Positions 16,173-25,035 of a stretch of DNA of 25,035 bases are shown piece after piece (within the stretch, counting starts at the first letter, position 1; every line of letters starts with the position of its first letter). The position numbers and the translations under genes are program-made. This stretch comes from Bimuria novae-zelandiae CBS 107.79 (taxonomy: Eukaryota > Ascomycota > Dothideomycetes > Pleosporales > Didymosphaeriaceae). The stretch covers positions 5,697 to 30,731 of the forward strand of contig ML976782.1 in NCBI GenBank assembly GCA_010015655.1. The letters are read 5' to 3'. The notes beneath the pieces were generated by a model. It was given only the letters and a program-made list of their open reading frames with translations. It was not told the origin of the DNA and made no database searches.

Positions 16173-19100
16173 TTAATCTTTTGTAAGCTTAAGTAGAAGT
16201 TAGAAATTATTTGGCTCTAGTGCCTTTAGGTATTCCACGCCTTCCCTGGTGGTGTTAGGGGGGCACGCTGGCCGCTTTGGCCAGTAACCAAACTTTTAAA
16301 CTAATCGTGGGCAGTGTACGATGTGGTTAGGCGCTAGGTCTGCGCCGTAGGGGCATTTCGTGACGGCGTCTTTATGCCTGAATTTCTTACAGTACTAGGC
16401 GTAGTGTCCGTGGCAGGTGCGCATGGACAGGAGCTTAGTAAGCGTTGGACGTTAGAGGGTAAGCTCCTTTAGCTATTTTATAGGGTGGTAAGTAAGGTCC
16501 CACTGCATGTACTATTTAGATAACTTGGGTGAGCGGGCGCGCTACTAGTCCATCTTAGCGCTCCTCGTGTAGGCGCGTACGTCTAAATTAAGGCCTAAGA
16601 CTATAGGCTTAGCTGCCATGCCATATAGAGGTTGGGGAGACTTTACCGCGTCGTCGGCTAGCTGGTCCGCCAATTTATTCCCTTCTATTTTGCAGTGACC
16701 TAGGGCCCACTAAATAGTAATGTCTAGGTTCTCTATTGTCTCCTGGCACCTGACGAACGCCTATTACGAAGAGGGGGATAGGTTACCTCTTATGCACTAT
16801 ATAATAGAAGTGCTATTAATGCACATATATATGCGTCTTAGCTAGTAGGTAGGCGTAATAAGCGTGTAGGCAAGTCCCCGCCAAGCGCTAATAGCTTTAG
16901 CGTCGAAAACGTAGGACCTAGGGTTAAGGAAGCCGTTGCCTTATAGGATAAGGGCCTGTCCTTCGTATACAGCGTAGCCGTACGTAACGTGTTTAACGCC
17001 GTTAATCCATTATTCGGAGCCGTCTAAGAAGATAGTAATAGCGGTTAGTAGGAGGAGAGCCTACTACTCCTTAAAGAGACAGGCAGCGTCCTTCTTGGCT
17101 ACCTAGTTTATAGGGTTGGTGCGGCTCCCGGGGGAGTAGTGGGGGGCGCGGAAATCTGGTCGAGGTACCAGGTCGAAGATCTATGCGAGTTATTATACCT
17201 TTAAGCGGGCTCTTTATAGGAGGCCTGCGCCTCGGCCTCTTCTAACTATAGGTAGGAGGGTCCTAGTAGTTAGCGGGTGTTTATTATTAATTATTAGCAA
17301 GTGTGCTATAAAGCAAAACTTGCATATCTTAAGTACTACTATTGCTAAGGGGAGTCCTGCGTCCCGGAAGACGGCAATAGTGGGTGTAGTCTAATAGGCT
17401 GGCGCGACAGCTCTATATGCCTGCTTAAGGACTTTATTAAGTGCGTTAATGTGCCAGCCCAGTTAGGTGCTTACCTTAGCGCTTCTTAATTAGCACATAA
17501 TTCTAGAGGGCTTGGTTCTGCCTCCGTACCAGGCTTCCGCACCGTAAAGGAGCCGTGGGAGGACGTAGGCAATCACCGCCTTATAGAGGGATCCTGGTAG
17601 GGGGCCGTGTTTAATCTAAGCCAAGCTACAGATGTAGTGTGTAATAACTCTTATCTTAGCGGCGCAAGTCGCGACGTGGGCCTTAAAGGTTAGCTTCCTA
17701 TTAAACCATACGCCTAGCTAGCGCAGGGCCCTGTTCCCACTCCTAGGGAGAATAGGGTATATAGTAAGGTTCTTATTAACAATACAGGGAGGCGCGTAGT
17801 CTCCTTTCTACTATGTAAGATATATTATTTTGAGCTTATCTAGTAAGAAAGCAATCTTATTATCCGCGCTATATCTAATAATATTACGGACGTCTTTCGT
17901 GATTTGTTTAACGTTGTAGTCCAGGCTGTAAGTGGCTCTGTATAGGCAAATGTTGTTAGCATATCTAAATCGCAGCGTAGTGTCCTAGAGGAGAAGTTCC
18001 GCCAGGTATAGCATATAGATAACTGGTGAGAGGGGCGAGCCCTGTAGGGTGCCGTAGGCCACTGGGTGGCGGCCGGATTAGTGTTAGCTGTGGCGGATAA
18101 GTATATATTGGTTCGTAAGAATGTTGCGCGTGAGCACGAGCACTTTTTGGTGCCAGCCTTATCCTTTTATTTAGTGTAGCAGGCGGTTAACGAGGAGGGC
18201 GTTAAAGGCCCTAAGCACGTCTATAGTAACTATAGTAACGTGCTGGCCTTTGCTAAAGGCTAGTTCCACGTCGTGGGTAAAGGCGGCAATTAAATCCATG
18301 GCTAACCTTTTTAGTAGAGCCCCTCTATGTTAGGGGCTTAGTACGCCATGTAGTACAGCTAAGTAGGCTATGCGCCGGGCGACAATCCTTTTAAATCCCT
18401 TGCCAAGGCAGAGTAGCATGGCGAGGGGTCTTATAGAGCCTGGAACCGTGTAGTCCTTCTTGCCATGCTTCCTAATAAACACGATCTCTCCGTCCTTCCA
18501 GGCGGCGGGGTAGTAATCAAGCTTGAGTAGGTCGCGGTAGATGTCGCAGACGTACTGTCTAATGTGGTTCTAGCATGCTGTAAGTAGTTGGACGGTTATA
18601 CTATCTGCGCCTGGTAAGGTGCTAGAGACCCCAATCACGCAGCGCTCCGTCTCTTTAATAGACAGGTATGTGTCCTAAGGGATTATGGGGTTCTCTTGTG
18701 GGGAGGGCGGTTCTGGCAGGTCGTCCTCTAGCGTAAATCTGCAAAGTAGTGCTTATTAAAGTATCTTAGTCTTGTCCTTATCCTTAGTTGCCTCTACGCC
18801 TCTAAAGACTATTGGCGCCTAGGTCCTAGTAGGTTCTAGCTTATGCTAGTTAATAATTTAAAAAAGTTCTTAGTCGTTTGCCGCGTTATCTATAGTGTGT
18901 TACTAGTATTTCTTCTTTACTTTATGGACTATTGCTAAGAAGGTGCGCGTCTCCTTAGAGGGGCCCCGCTTAGTATGGCTGTCTAGCGAGTTTAAGTGTG
19001 CCTAGTAAGCTTGTTTGCAGGCGTTCGTCTACTATAGCGCTAAATAGCCTGTCCCTCTTTTCTTCCTGCCTGCTATCTTTAGGGCGTTTATAAGGACTTC

Positions 19101-19955
19101 TTCTAGGGCAGCGACGCGCCTGTTAACGTGCTCGCGAGTCCGTAGCCTGTTTAAGCTAGGGGTACCCTTTATCCTATTAGCGACAGCGTTAATGAATAGC
19201 GGGAGCTTTATAGTGGGGATCTTATATTAGAACTAGTTAAGCGGCTCCTGTCTCTTACTAGGTATCGTAGTAACTAGCGTGTTATAGTCTAAGCCGCAGT
19301 TTATGTCCGCTCGTACCGCTGTAGTAGCGAAGGGGATGTTACAGAAGGAGAGGTCTATAACATGTCCCGCACGGTGGGTGGGGACCCCAGGCTCTCTAAT
19401 ATAGTTTATGCCGCTGTCTGTGGCCTATTAGGCCAGTTTGGCGCCGCCATGTGTAGTCGTGATACTAGGTTCGAACATGTTATGTTTAGCGTTGAGGTTG
19501 CCCCCAGCTAGGCATCTGTTAGGCGGGGTAAGGTGGGTAATATAGTTAAGAACAGGCGTAGTCTGTGGCGCCTAATAGGTATTAAGTATTAAGATTCCGT
19601 TAACGTTAATCTACTATATATCCTGGTTATAGAGTGGAGTGCGTGGTGTAATTTTTAATTAGTTTCCCTTACAGGTAAAGATAAGGACCTAGGGGCGGTC
19701 TGCCTCCCAGGTCTCCTGGCTATCCTAGCCATCTACTAGTAGGTGGAGGTTATAGCCAGGGTGGTTTGAAGTGCGTGTGTCTGGCCAGGTAGCTGGCTCT
19801 TGTATGCAGATGACGTCGATGCCCTCCCTAAAAGTAATCTTAAGGGTGGCTGTATGTGCTAGGCTGCTTTTGCTAATATTTGTCTAGTATACTTTAATGT
19901 TAGGCTCCCTGCGTGGGGTGGGTCTGCGGCGGTTGTTCCTTATTGGCTTGAGGAT
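16173..19955 (-). pseudogene. LINE ORF2: endonuclease, reverse transcriptase, RNase H
   Basis: One minus-strand register covers all domains; start and stop are approximate. The endonuclease spans about 19900-19250: EGIDVICIQEPATW, then GGNLNAKH where GGDLNAKH is expected, THRAGHVIDLSF, and SDHN-type sequence. Reverse transcriptase spans about 18600-17700: EIVFIRKHGKKDY, IRPLAMLLCLGKGFKRIVA, VAYGTLQGSPLSPVIYMLYL near 18062, and the active-site box YANN near 17955 where YADD is expected. RNase H spans about 17060-16680: TIFLDGSE, FDAKAISAWRGL (the Glu expected for FDAEA is Lys) and WALGHCKIEGNKLADQLAD. A C-terminal CHGHYA...KFRH...CPYG...HIVHC motif follows at about 16440-16310. ORF2 overlaps the end of ORF1 slightly in another frame. 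It has dozens of RIP stops and no activity. Confidence 0.85.
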
Positions 19956-21679
19956 TCGTCTATGGTCTGGTCCTCTTGTGAGGAGGACTGTGTGTGCTCT
20001 TCCTGTCTCGCGCTTTTGGCAGAAAGCGCGGCGAGGTTTAGGCTGCCGCTTGTGGGCGTAGAGGACCGCATAGGCCTGTTTGATAGGCGTGGAGCGGCTT
20101 GTCGTGAGGCGGTGTCGGGGTACGGGGTCGAGCGTCGAGGTCCTCTTAGGGGATAATAGCTTTGGGTTACCAGTTCCTGCTCTGGCTGACTTGGTATTGT
20201 TAACATAGGCTTAGTTTGGTTGTTGTCTTCTCTGCTAGGGGAGGTGCCCTGGCCCTGGGCGGTGGGCTCGGGTTAAGGGTGTAGGTTATATAATTAGTTA
20301 AAGGCCTTTTGTCTAGCGCGTCTTAGTGTTACTAGTTCGTGGCGAGTTAGTTAAATAATGCGGCTGTTTACTCGCCTAGATTTAACTAGGCAGGTGGGGT
20401 TGTTTGCGGCGTGTGGGCCGCGGTAGTTAGGGCATTATTATTTATAAGCGTAGTTGTTTCCTATTAGGCCTTCGTGCTCGCTAGGTTTCTTTTTATAGTT
20501 GTAGTAGCGGGGTGTGCGTGTGCAGCGTGCTGCGTTGTAGTAGCCCTAGTAGCCAGGGTTATGGCGTTCTATAGCTCGCTTCTTGCTTATCTCGCGGGAA
20601 AGGTCGCTGGCACTAAAGAGGCGGAAAGCCGCCGCAGGCTTTTTAAAGGACACTATCTAGGTAGTATGTCTAAATTAATTAGGGCCGTGTTAAGAGGGAT
20701 AATAGTTTACGGGGTGTTGTTTTATCTACGTGTGAACCTTATTCACTATTATCTAGAGGGAGTAGGGCACGTCTTCCCCTAGCAGCAAGCGATAGCTACT
20801 AAGTACTCTAGGTATAGCATAGTTAACCTATCGCGTGGGTAACTTAGCGCTGTTAGCTTTAATAGATCTTATTATTAATTCCTTCTTTTCCTGTTCTATA
20901 AGTTGCTGTCGTATGTCGTTAGAGGCTGGGGTGATGGCCCACCTAGTGCGGGTCCTTGTGGCCGTAGGGATAGCGCTGGGGTTGAGCCCTGTAGCGGCGT
21001 AGATAGCCGTTCGTATAGCAAAGGCAGAGGTCTGGCCTAACTAGTTAGTTAGGTCCGCGACTATAAGTAAAATCCGTGAGTCTATTGCCTGTCTAGGTGT
21101 GGTTTGCCACTTATCCGTGGTTGTGGATTTCCTGCTACTGCCTGTGGTCGTCGTGTATCCGCTGTCTCTGTGGGAGGCGGATGCTACGCTTGCCCATGTC
21201 CTCTGGGGCTAGGTGGCAAGGCCGCTGTCGCTGTCCGTGGTGTAGGCGGTGGTTGTCGAGTCGTAGCCAGTCCTAGCTACATTCGGACGAGGGCTTAGCG
21301 TAGCTAAATTTTTTAGTGTCTGTATAAGGCAGTTGCGGAAGGTAGAGGCAGCCGCTAGCTCCTCTAGGCGCTTAAGATTAGCAACGTAGTAGTTAATAGC
21401 TTTAGCTATAGCTATTATAACTTTCTTTTAGGTCTCTGCTACCTTGCGCGTAGCCGTAAGGTAGGAGGTAAGGGTATTAGCCGCTGTGTCTATAGCAGCT
21501 TCTGGGCGGATAGGCACGCCTCCACTAAAGGAAAGGCGTCTAGGAGGGCGGATATTGGTCTGTTAGCGCTTCTTGGAGGGGTGCTGGATGTTAGTCTGCC
21601 GCGCAGACTTAGGGTCTGCGGGGCGGGTCGTTGTAGAGGCCCCTGGAAGGGGCCTCTGAGGCGTCTCTATTGCTATCAT
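19940..21679 (-). pseudogene. LINE ORF1: gag-like nucleic-acid-binding protein
   Basis: From ATG 21679 (MIAIETPQRPLPGAS) one register extends 580 codons to the stop at 19940-19942, with internal RIP stops. An N-terminal Pro/Ser/Thr-rich part is followed by a helical segment (NYYVANLKRLEELAAASTF) that may form a coiled coil. A zinc knuckle near 20434 reads C-P-N-Y-R-G-P-H-A-A-N-N-P-T-C; the Tyr stands where a Cys is expected (TGC to TAC). The last 88 codons are open and Ser/Gln/Glu-rich. Such proteins coat LINE RNA in the ribonucleoprotein particle. Its end overlaps the start of ORF2. Confidence 0.75.
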
Positions 21680-21807
21680 CAGCCCACCGCACGCGTGCGG
21701 TGCCTGAGGATGGCTAGGAGTAGGATTTCAGGTGAAAGTAAGATAAACGGGATAAAGATTTCGCAATTTTTACCACTTTCTCGAAATTCCTAAAGTTGGT
21801 GAAGGTG

Positions 21808-21822
21808 CGCATCTTAGCGTCG
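21808..21822 (+). repeat. Target-site duplication of the LINE, right copy
   Basis: A perfect copy of 15887-15901. The MADS-like gene resumes at 21823. Confidence 0.9.
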
Positions 21823-22011
21823 AGGACTAGACGAGCTACAAACAACAATTATTAGAAACTATCAAAGACACTTTGCGAGAAACTAGCTAAGCTTTGCCTA
21901 GATTACGACACTCATGTGTACTTCCTGGCTTATCGAAACGGTCGGTTCAACGGATTCGTATCAACAGACGAAGCGGGCCAGCCTTGGATGCCTCCAGGTC
22001 AAGAAGCCCTT

Positions 22012-22055
22012 GTGAGTTTCTCTTTGCGCAAGTGATCAAGCTAACATTTCCCGAG
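22012..22055 (+). other. Predicted intron of the MADS-like gene
   Basis: Donor GTGAGT, branch-site CTAAC (22041-22045) and AG at 22054-22055. Reading through would hit TGA. The acceptor trinucleotide GAG is atypical. An alternative acceptor at 22096 or nearby would give a different second exon, with a frame also open to about 22290. Confidence 0.5.
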
Positions 22056-22420
22056 GGCAAATTCTATCCCGCTCCAGTAATTAAAACGCCAAGTCGTTGC
22101 TATCGAGCTTCGCAAAGGCAAAAGCTGGCGTTCCACCAACCGACTTCGCGGCCTTGTTCAACTGGCCACGGCGCCATCTCCACACACTCAGCAAAGCGAA
22201 GCATGCATCACGGAGAGAAGAGGAAAGAGAGAGCGACGCTAGATTAAAAGTATGCATGTTGCCTTCCTTAAAGAGTGGAATGTTTCTGTAAGGAGCCTAG
22301 AGCTATGTCACATGACGGCACTAATCTCCTGAGTCAGCTTGCCCTGCTATCTACGAGCCTCTGATCAGTGCACATATAAAGAATACACACAATACACATA
22401 CTTTGGTTACTTCGATCTCG

Positions 22421-22436
22421 CTTCCTACAGTTTCCA
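22421..22436 (+). repeat. Target-site duplication of the 22437-23048 insertion, left copy
   Basis: CTTCCTACAGTTTCCA is identical to 23049-23064. Confidence 0.8.
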
Positions 22437-23048
22437 CAGGAACACCAAAATCGTGATTCCACCCACACGACCGTGTGGGGGGTTCCTGTAGTATGAAATT
22501 GTTCGCCTGAACAAGCTGATTACTAGAATCACGTTCTTTATCCGCAAAAAGCTGGCGCTGTTGCGATAAAGAGACCAAAGCCAAGATGCAGAGTTTTCGC
22601 TCTGCCAAGACTTGGTCAAAACCTTTCACCCAAACTAAGTACCGCTCAGGCGACTACTACTACTTGTTCAAGCTTGAGGTTTTCCCCTACGAGGTTTTTA
22701 CTCAAGGTACAAGGCAGCTTGCTAACTCGTACGAGGTCCTACTTCGTACGAGGTAGGGGGAGGAAGACAGTACGGGAGCAGAGCTACAAGGGCGAGGGAG
22801 AGAGGGGCAGAACAACAACACCCTCACAGATGAGGGCCGGCTACTATAGGTATCTAGGTGCCTGTAGTAGCAGGTAGACCTATTAAAGGGAGGATGGGCT
22901 ATGTACAACAAGGCTACTCTGATGGTAGCCAGCCGGCAGGCACGAAATGCTTTCTGTAAATACAGCTTAGCACGTCCCCATGCCCCATGGGAGGCTAGAA
23001 CATTATGTTCCTGGACGTTAATCAATACTACTACTACTACTACTACTA
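22437..23048 (+). mobile_element. Short retroposon with LINE-like 3' end (SINE or truncated LINE)
   Basis: A 612-bp insertion between 16-bp direct repeats. Its last 85 bases (from CGTCCCCATGCCC on, about 22972-23049) are clearly related to the sense 3' end of the LINE at 15902-15975, including GTTCCT.GACG and the (TAC)8 tail. The rest shows no reverse-transcriptase or RNase H sequence. A strong hairpin (ACAGGAAC with GTTCCTGT, and CCACCCACAC with GTGTGGGGGG) sits at the very 5' end (22436-22489). A second TAC run near 22651 may mark an older tail. It is either a 5'-truncated relative with a long divergent 3' UTR or a SINE-like element borrowing the LINE's 3' end. No Pol III promoter boxes were convincing. 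Confidence 0.65.
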
Positions 23049-23049
23049 C
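23026..23049 (+). repeat. (TAC)8 microsatellite tail
   Basis: Eight uninterrupted TAC units form the 3' terminus of the 22437-23048 insertion. This is the same tail type as the full-length LINE. Confidence 0.9.
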
Positions 23050-23064
23050 TTCCTACAGTTTCCA
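23049..23064 (+). repeat. Target-site duplication of the 22437-23048 insertion, right copy
   Basis: A copy of 22421-22436. The first base is shared with the TAC tail. Confidence 0.8.
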
Positions 23065-23170
23065 ACCTCCCGATTCCGCTACACTTTAGCGTCCAAGGTA
23101 ATGCAGGTAGATTTTATCGCTCTACCATGGCAAACCATGACTCCGCCGTTCTATGCCCGAAACACCTTGA

Positions 23171-23332
23171 TTACCTCCGCAGTTTCTTTCCTCTACGTAA
23201 GACAAGGTCTTTCACAATGTCTCGAGAGGCATCTTCGGTTACCTGATCAGGCTTTGTAAGAACGCCCATTGTTCTGACGGCATCCTTGTCGGCTTTTTCG
23301 GCCATGGTGAGGATCTGCTGTGGTGTTGAAGT
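23171..23332 (-). pseudogene. Dynamin-family GTPase domain fragment
   Basis: The minus-strand register between a TAA at 23333-23335 and TAA at 23171-23173 encodes 53 residues reading TPQQILTMAEKADKDAVRT, then MGVLTKPDQVTEDASRDIV, KDLVLRRGKKLRR. TKPD is the G4 guanine-specificity motif of dynamins and Mx-like GTPases. The preceding helix (EILTMAEKADPDG-type) and the following DLVLGR segment are in the right order. The P-loop, switch motifs, stalk and GED are absent on both sides, so this is a broken piece. It could be the debris of a fungal dynamin-like gene cut up by insertions such as 22437-23048. Confidence 0.75.
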
Positions 23333-23419
23333 TTAATATGTTTGGTGATCCACGTGCATTGAGTGCACGGTCACGTTAACGTTAGGTAGCCACCCGATAA
23401 CGGTAGCAGGAACATCAAC

Positions 23420-24034
23420 AGTGGCAACAACTTACCCTATCTTTTAACACCAACGTCACTTACACCGCTCATCGGATCCGCACACTCCTCCTATCTGCAA
23501 GCCAAGACATGCGCTTTAGCGATAACGAAGGAGACAAAGAAACTAGAGCAAAAGCAGGCTATCATCAATAGCGGCAGTGCAAACAGGTTTGCTGCTACCT
23601 TCACCAACCTCAAAGCTTCAATAAAGCGCGTATTCTCCGATGCAGACTCTGCGCTATATAACGTCCCTCACAAGCGTCGCCGTCCTTCGCTACCTACGAC
23701 CTGTCCTGCCCCACTACGGCAAAATGGGCTGGCCACGCGCCGTGCCTCCTGGCACCAGCGCAGAAGAGGTGCGACCGAACCCACAACACCACGGATGCTC
23801 GAAAATACCGCTGCACACGCTGCCCACAATCCGAGCGTCCGAATCCTACTCGTAGAGAAAAGAAGACGTAGACGAGGAGGCGATCTGTCAGCCCCACCAA
23901 AAACCCTGGGGAGTCTCGCACCATACTCCTCAGCGAAGCCAGCATATTATCGACCGCGAATTCGCACCGCCCTCCGCCGCCCCCGACCTCGGATCGCTGA
24001 CTGTCCCGCCCGGGATGCAAATTCTGGTGGATGA
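23420..24034 (+). other. Unrecognised open frame
   Basis: A plus-strand register without an initiating Met is open from about 23420 to a stop at 24032-24034. The segment LAITKETKKLEQKQAIINSG and FTNLKASIKRVFSDADSALY is protein-like and probably helical. The later part is Arg/Pro-rich. A neighbouring frame contains CTRCPQ. It could be an exon or remnant. No domain is recognised. Confidence 0.25.
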
Positions 24035-24572
24035 CATTGCGAAGGCATACTGTGAGGAGTGTAGGGAAAGCGCCATGTCGGGTTTAGGAGAAGGCAGTTG
24101 GAGGGTTGATGCGTCCGTTACCGTCATGGGCCGGTTGCGGAGGTTTAGCAGCCTGGCGGATGTCTCGAAGGTCAATGGTACTGATAAGCTGTGGCAGGCA
24201 GAGCTCAAGCCTGTACGCGCAACGGCGCTACCGCAGAGAACCGTCGTCCCGCCTCCCTTTACTATACCTCCGATGGCTGTAGGGCTAAAGGATCTAGGAA
24301 CGGCGTCACTTCTTGGCCCGCCTTATAGCTTCAGTTCCAGCGCTGGCTCCTTCACCTACCCTCCGATAGATAGCCCACTGGCCGACCTCGACTCCCTCAA
24401 AGGCGATTCCCTGTCGCATACCTCCGGCTACACCTCAACAACAGGAACGGACCCTGAATCGCTGTCTACCCCGAAGCCAGACATATGCGTTGGTCTCGCG
24501 CCCTACCAACCACAAGTCGACCTTGAACTCCCTCAAGACCGACCCACACACGCCTGCATTTCCCCTTTCTGA
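24015..24572 (+). CDS. Hypothetical Ser/Pro-rich protein, possibly broken
   Basis: An ORF of 185 residues. The first 60 (QILVDDIAKAYCEECRES, then DASVTVMGRLRRFSSLADVS) look like a folded segment. Residues 75-185 are Pro/Ser/Thr-rich and probably disordered. GC-rich, no RIP stops. The real start may be upstream, and in the next frame downstream (24688-24873) the sequence is again protein-like. So this is either a gene with introns or a frameshifted pseudogene. Not recognised. Confidence 0.4.
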   Translation: MQILVDDIAKAYCEECRESAMSGLGEGSWRVDASVTVMGRLRRFSSLADVSKVNGTDKLWQAELKPVRATALPQRTVVPPPFTIPPMAVGLKDLGTASLLGPPYSFSSSAGSFTYPPIDSPLADLDSLKGDSLSHTSGYTSTTGTDPESLSTPKPDICVGLAPYQPQVDLELPQDRPTHACISPF

Positions 24573-24687
24573 TTTGAAGCGAAAGGCAATGCGGGCCTTT
24601 TAGGTGCTTAGAACCAAGCTGCCGTTGGCGCCGCGGTGAGGACACGGCGGTCTGGAGCGTCACGATGGAAGGACCCATACACAAGCT

Positions 24688-24873
24688 GTGGGCTCACTTT
24701 CGTATGGAAAGGGGAACGACCAGAGTGTTCACGTGAATTTATGGCGGATAACGAACATGGAACACGCAAAGGCGTTTGAGATCAAGGCGAAGATTATGCT
24801 CTGGGGAAACGGGGTGTTTGCAAGGATGGTTTTAGGTGCATTAGAAAGACTACAGGAGCTTGAGGGTCGTTGA
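24688..24873 (+). CDS. Possible last exon of the hypothetical gene at 24015
   Basis: An open frame ending at TGA 24871-24873 with a convincing C-terminal helix pattern (ITNMEHAKAFEIKAKIMLWG, then VFARMVLGALERLQELEGR). It is one register off the 24015-24572 ORF and is preceded in its own frame by TGA and TAG codons. A splice or frameshift between the two would join them. No domain is recognised. Confidence 0.3.
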   Translation: MGSLSYGKGNDQSVHVNLWRITNMEHAKAFEIKAKIMLWGNGVFARMVLGALERLQELEGR

Positions 24874-25035
24874 GTAAAGCGGATTATATATTATCTGTCT
24901 AAATAACTGTACATTTATAAGAGCTACAAAATCCTCATTTCTCGCGATTAAGATATTAGACCGGCAACTTTGGTGGGAAGTAGCGCCTGAAGAGTTTCCG
25001 GGTCTATCCTTATACTGTGTTATGAGCAGCTAGGT
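24874..25035. other. AT-rich right edge, nothing recognised
   Basis: This may be the 3' flank of the hypothetical gene. No repeats, ORFs or terminator-like structure were seen. Confidence 0.3.

Larger units (their letters stand above)
15902..21807 (-). mobile_element. Full-length Tad1-like non-LTR retrotransposon (LINE), RIP-degraded
   Basis: The 5906-bp element lies in minus orientation between perfect 15-bp direct repeats (15887-15901 and 21808-21822). Its sense 3' end is a (TAC)n microsatellite, seen on the plus strand as GTA units ending at the left target copy, rather than poly(A). It carries ORF1 (21679-19940) with a CCHC-type knuckle. ORF2 (about 19955-16173) has an AP-like endonuclease, reverse transcriptase, RNase H and a C-terminal Cys/His motif. 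This architecture fits the fungal Tad1 group. About 130 bp of 5' leader precede ORF1. Both ORFs keep their registers but carry numerous TAG/TAA stops and catalytic Asp-to-Asn changes. Confidence 0.9.
15866..22247 (+). pseudogene. MADS-box/SRF-like small transcription-factor gene, split by the LINE
   Basis: The exon part 15866-15901 (12 codons from ATG) and the part from 21823 join in frame once the LINE and one 15-bp target copy are left out. The first exon ends at 22011. GTGAGT opens a 44-nt intron (22012-22055) with a CTAAC branch site at 22041. Exon 2 runs to TAA at 22247, giving about 138 residues. The N-terminal half resembles the SRF-TF/MADS fold: an Arg-rich start (ASRTRRAT), a helix with repeated Leu/Lys (KLSKTLCEKLAKLCLDYDTH), a strand VYFLAYRNGRFNGFVSTD, then PWMPPGQEAL, as in small fungal MADS-like proteins. 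One TAG (21853-21855, fits CAG) also interrupts it. The intron acceptor is CGAG, unusual, so the 3' part is less certain. Confidence 0.55.

Noticed and set aside
20474..20782. 102-codon plus-strand ORF with a hydrophobic, membrane-like start
   Set aside because: It lies antisense to LINE ORF1. The Val/Ala/Cys-rich start arises from the complement of that coding sequence.
16200..21700. LTR retrotransposon as an alternative for the RT and RNase H sequences
   Set aside because: No long terminal repeats, protease or integrase were seen. The endonuclease-RT-RNase H order, 15-bp target duplication and tandem-repeat tail indicate a LINE.
22097..22291. Alternative 64-codon ORF downstream of the MADS-like exon
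   Set aside because: It could be exon 2 only with a different acceptor. The 44-nt intron with CTAAC is the simpler model, so this was kept as an alternative rather than a separate gene.

Overview
The window reads as a transposon-dense, gene-poor stretch of a filamentous ascomycete (Pezizomycotina) nuclear genome. The reasons are the fungal Tad1-like LINE, the Fot1/pogo and Tc1/IS630-type DNA transposons, a spliced fungal MADS-like gene with a short GTGAGT...CTAAC intron, and a mutation pattern (CpA to TpA on either strand, TGG or CAA/CAG becoming stop codons, Asp becoming Asn) typical of repeat-induced point mutation (RIP). No rRNA, tRNA or CRISPR array was seen. The species cannot be named from this sequence.

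Layout. 1-1300 holds two diverged copies of one non-coding repeat. 1300-2430 is unassigned. 2430-6779 is a nest: an outer TIR element (TA-flanked, about 105-bp inverted repeats) has received a 287-bp MITE (2621-2907) and a 3.3-kb Tc1/IS630-type transposon (3062-6358). That inner transposon carries two convergent genes: a DD34E transposase (minus strand) and a 542-codon accessory gene (plus strand) with a basic N-terminus and a Cys/His cluster. 6780-9100 is the most gene-like part: an intact nucleoside 2-deoxyribosyltransferase-like gene, a cysteine-rich secreted-protein-like remnant and an acidic low-complexity ORF. 9233-9597 is a second MITE.

10078-12204 is a RIP-degraded Fot1/pogo element (DD35D). 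About 10 bp further on, 12213-15623 is a second, strongly RIP-degraded subfamily of the two-gene Tc1/IS630 element. It has the same gene order, orientation and spacing as the first copy. 15902-21807 is a complete 5.9-kb Tad1-like LINE on the minus strand with ORF1 (CCHC knuckle), ORF2 (endonuclease, RT, RNase H), a (TAC)n tail and a perfect 15-bp target-site duplication. It is inserted 12 codons into a small MADS/SRF-like gene (exons at 15866-15901 and 21823-22247). 22437-23048 is a short insertion with a LINE-like 3' end and its own 16-bp duplication. 23171-23332 is a dynamin GTPase-domain fragment. 23400-24880 holds unrecognised coding remnants.

The genes do not form a pathway. The window is a record of successive insertions and RIP. 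The best candidate for something under-described is the two-gene Tc1/IS630 element: two sequence-divergent copies keep one open frame (apart from RIP stops) for a large accessory protein opposite the transposase, which suggests that protein was selected as part of the transposition unit.
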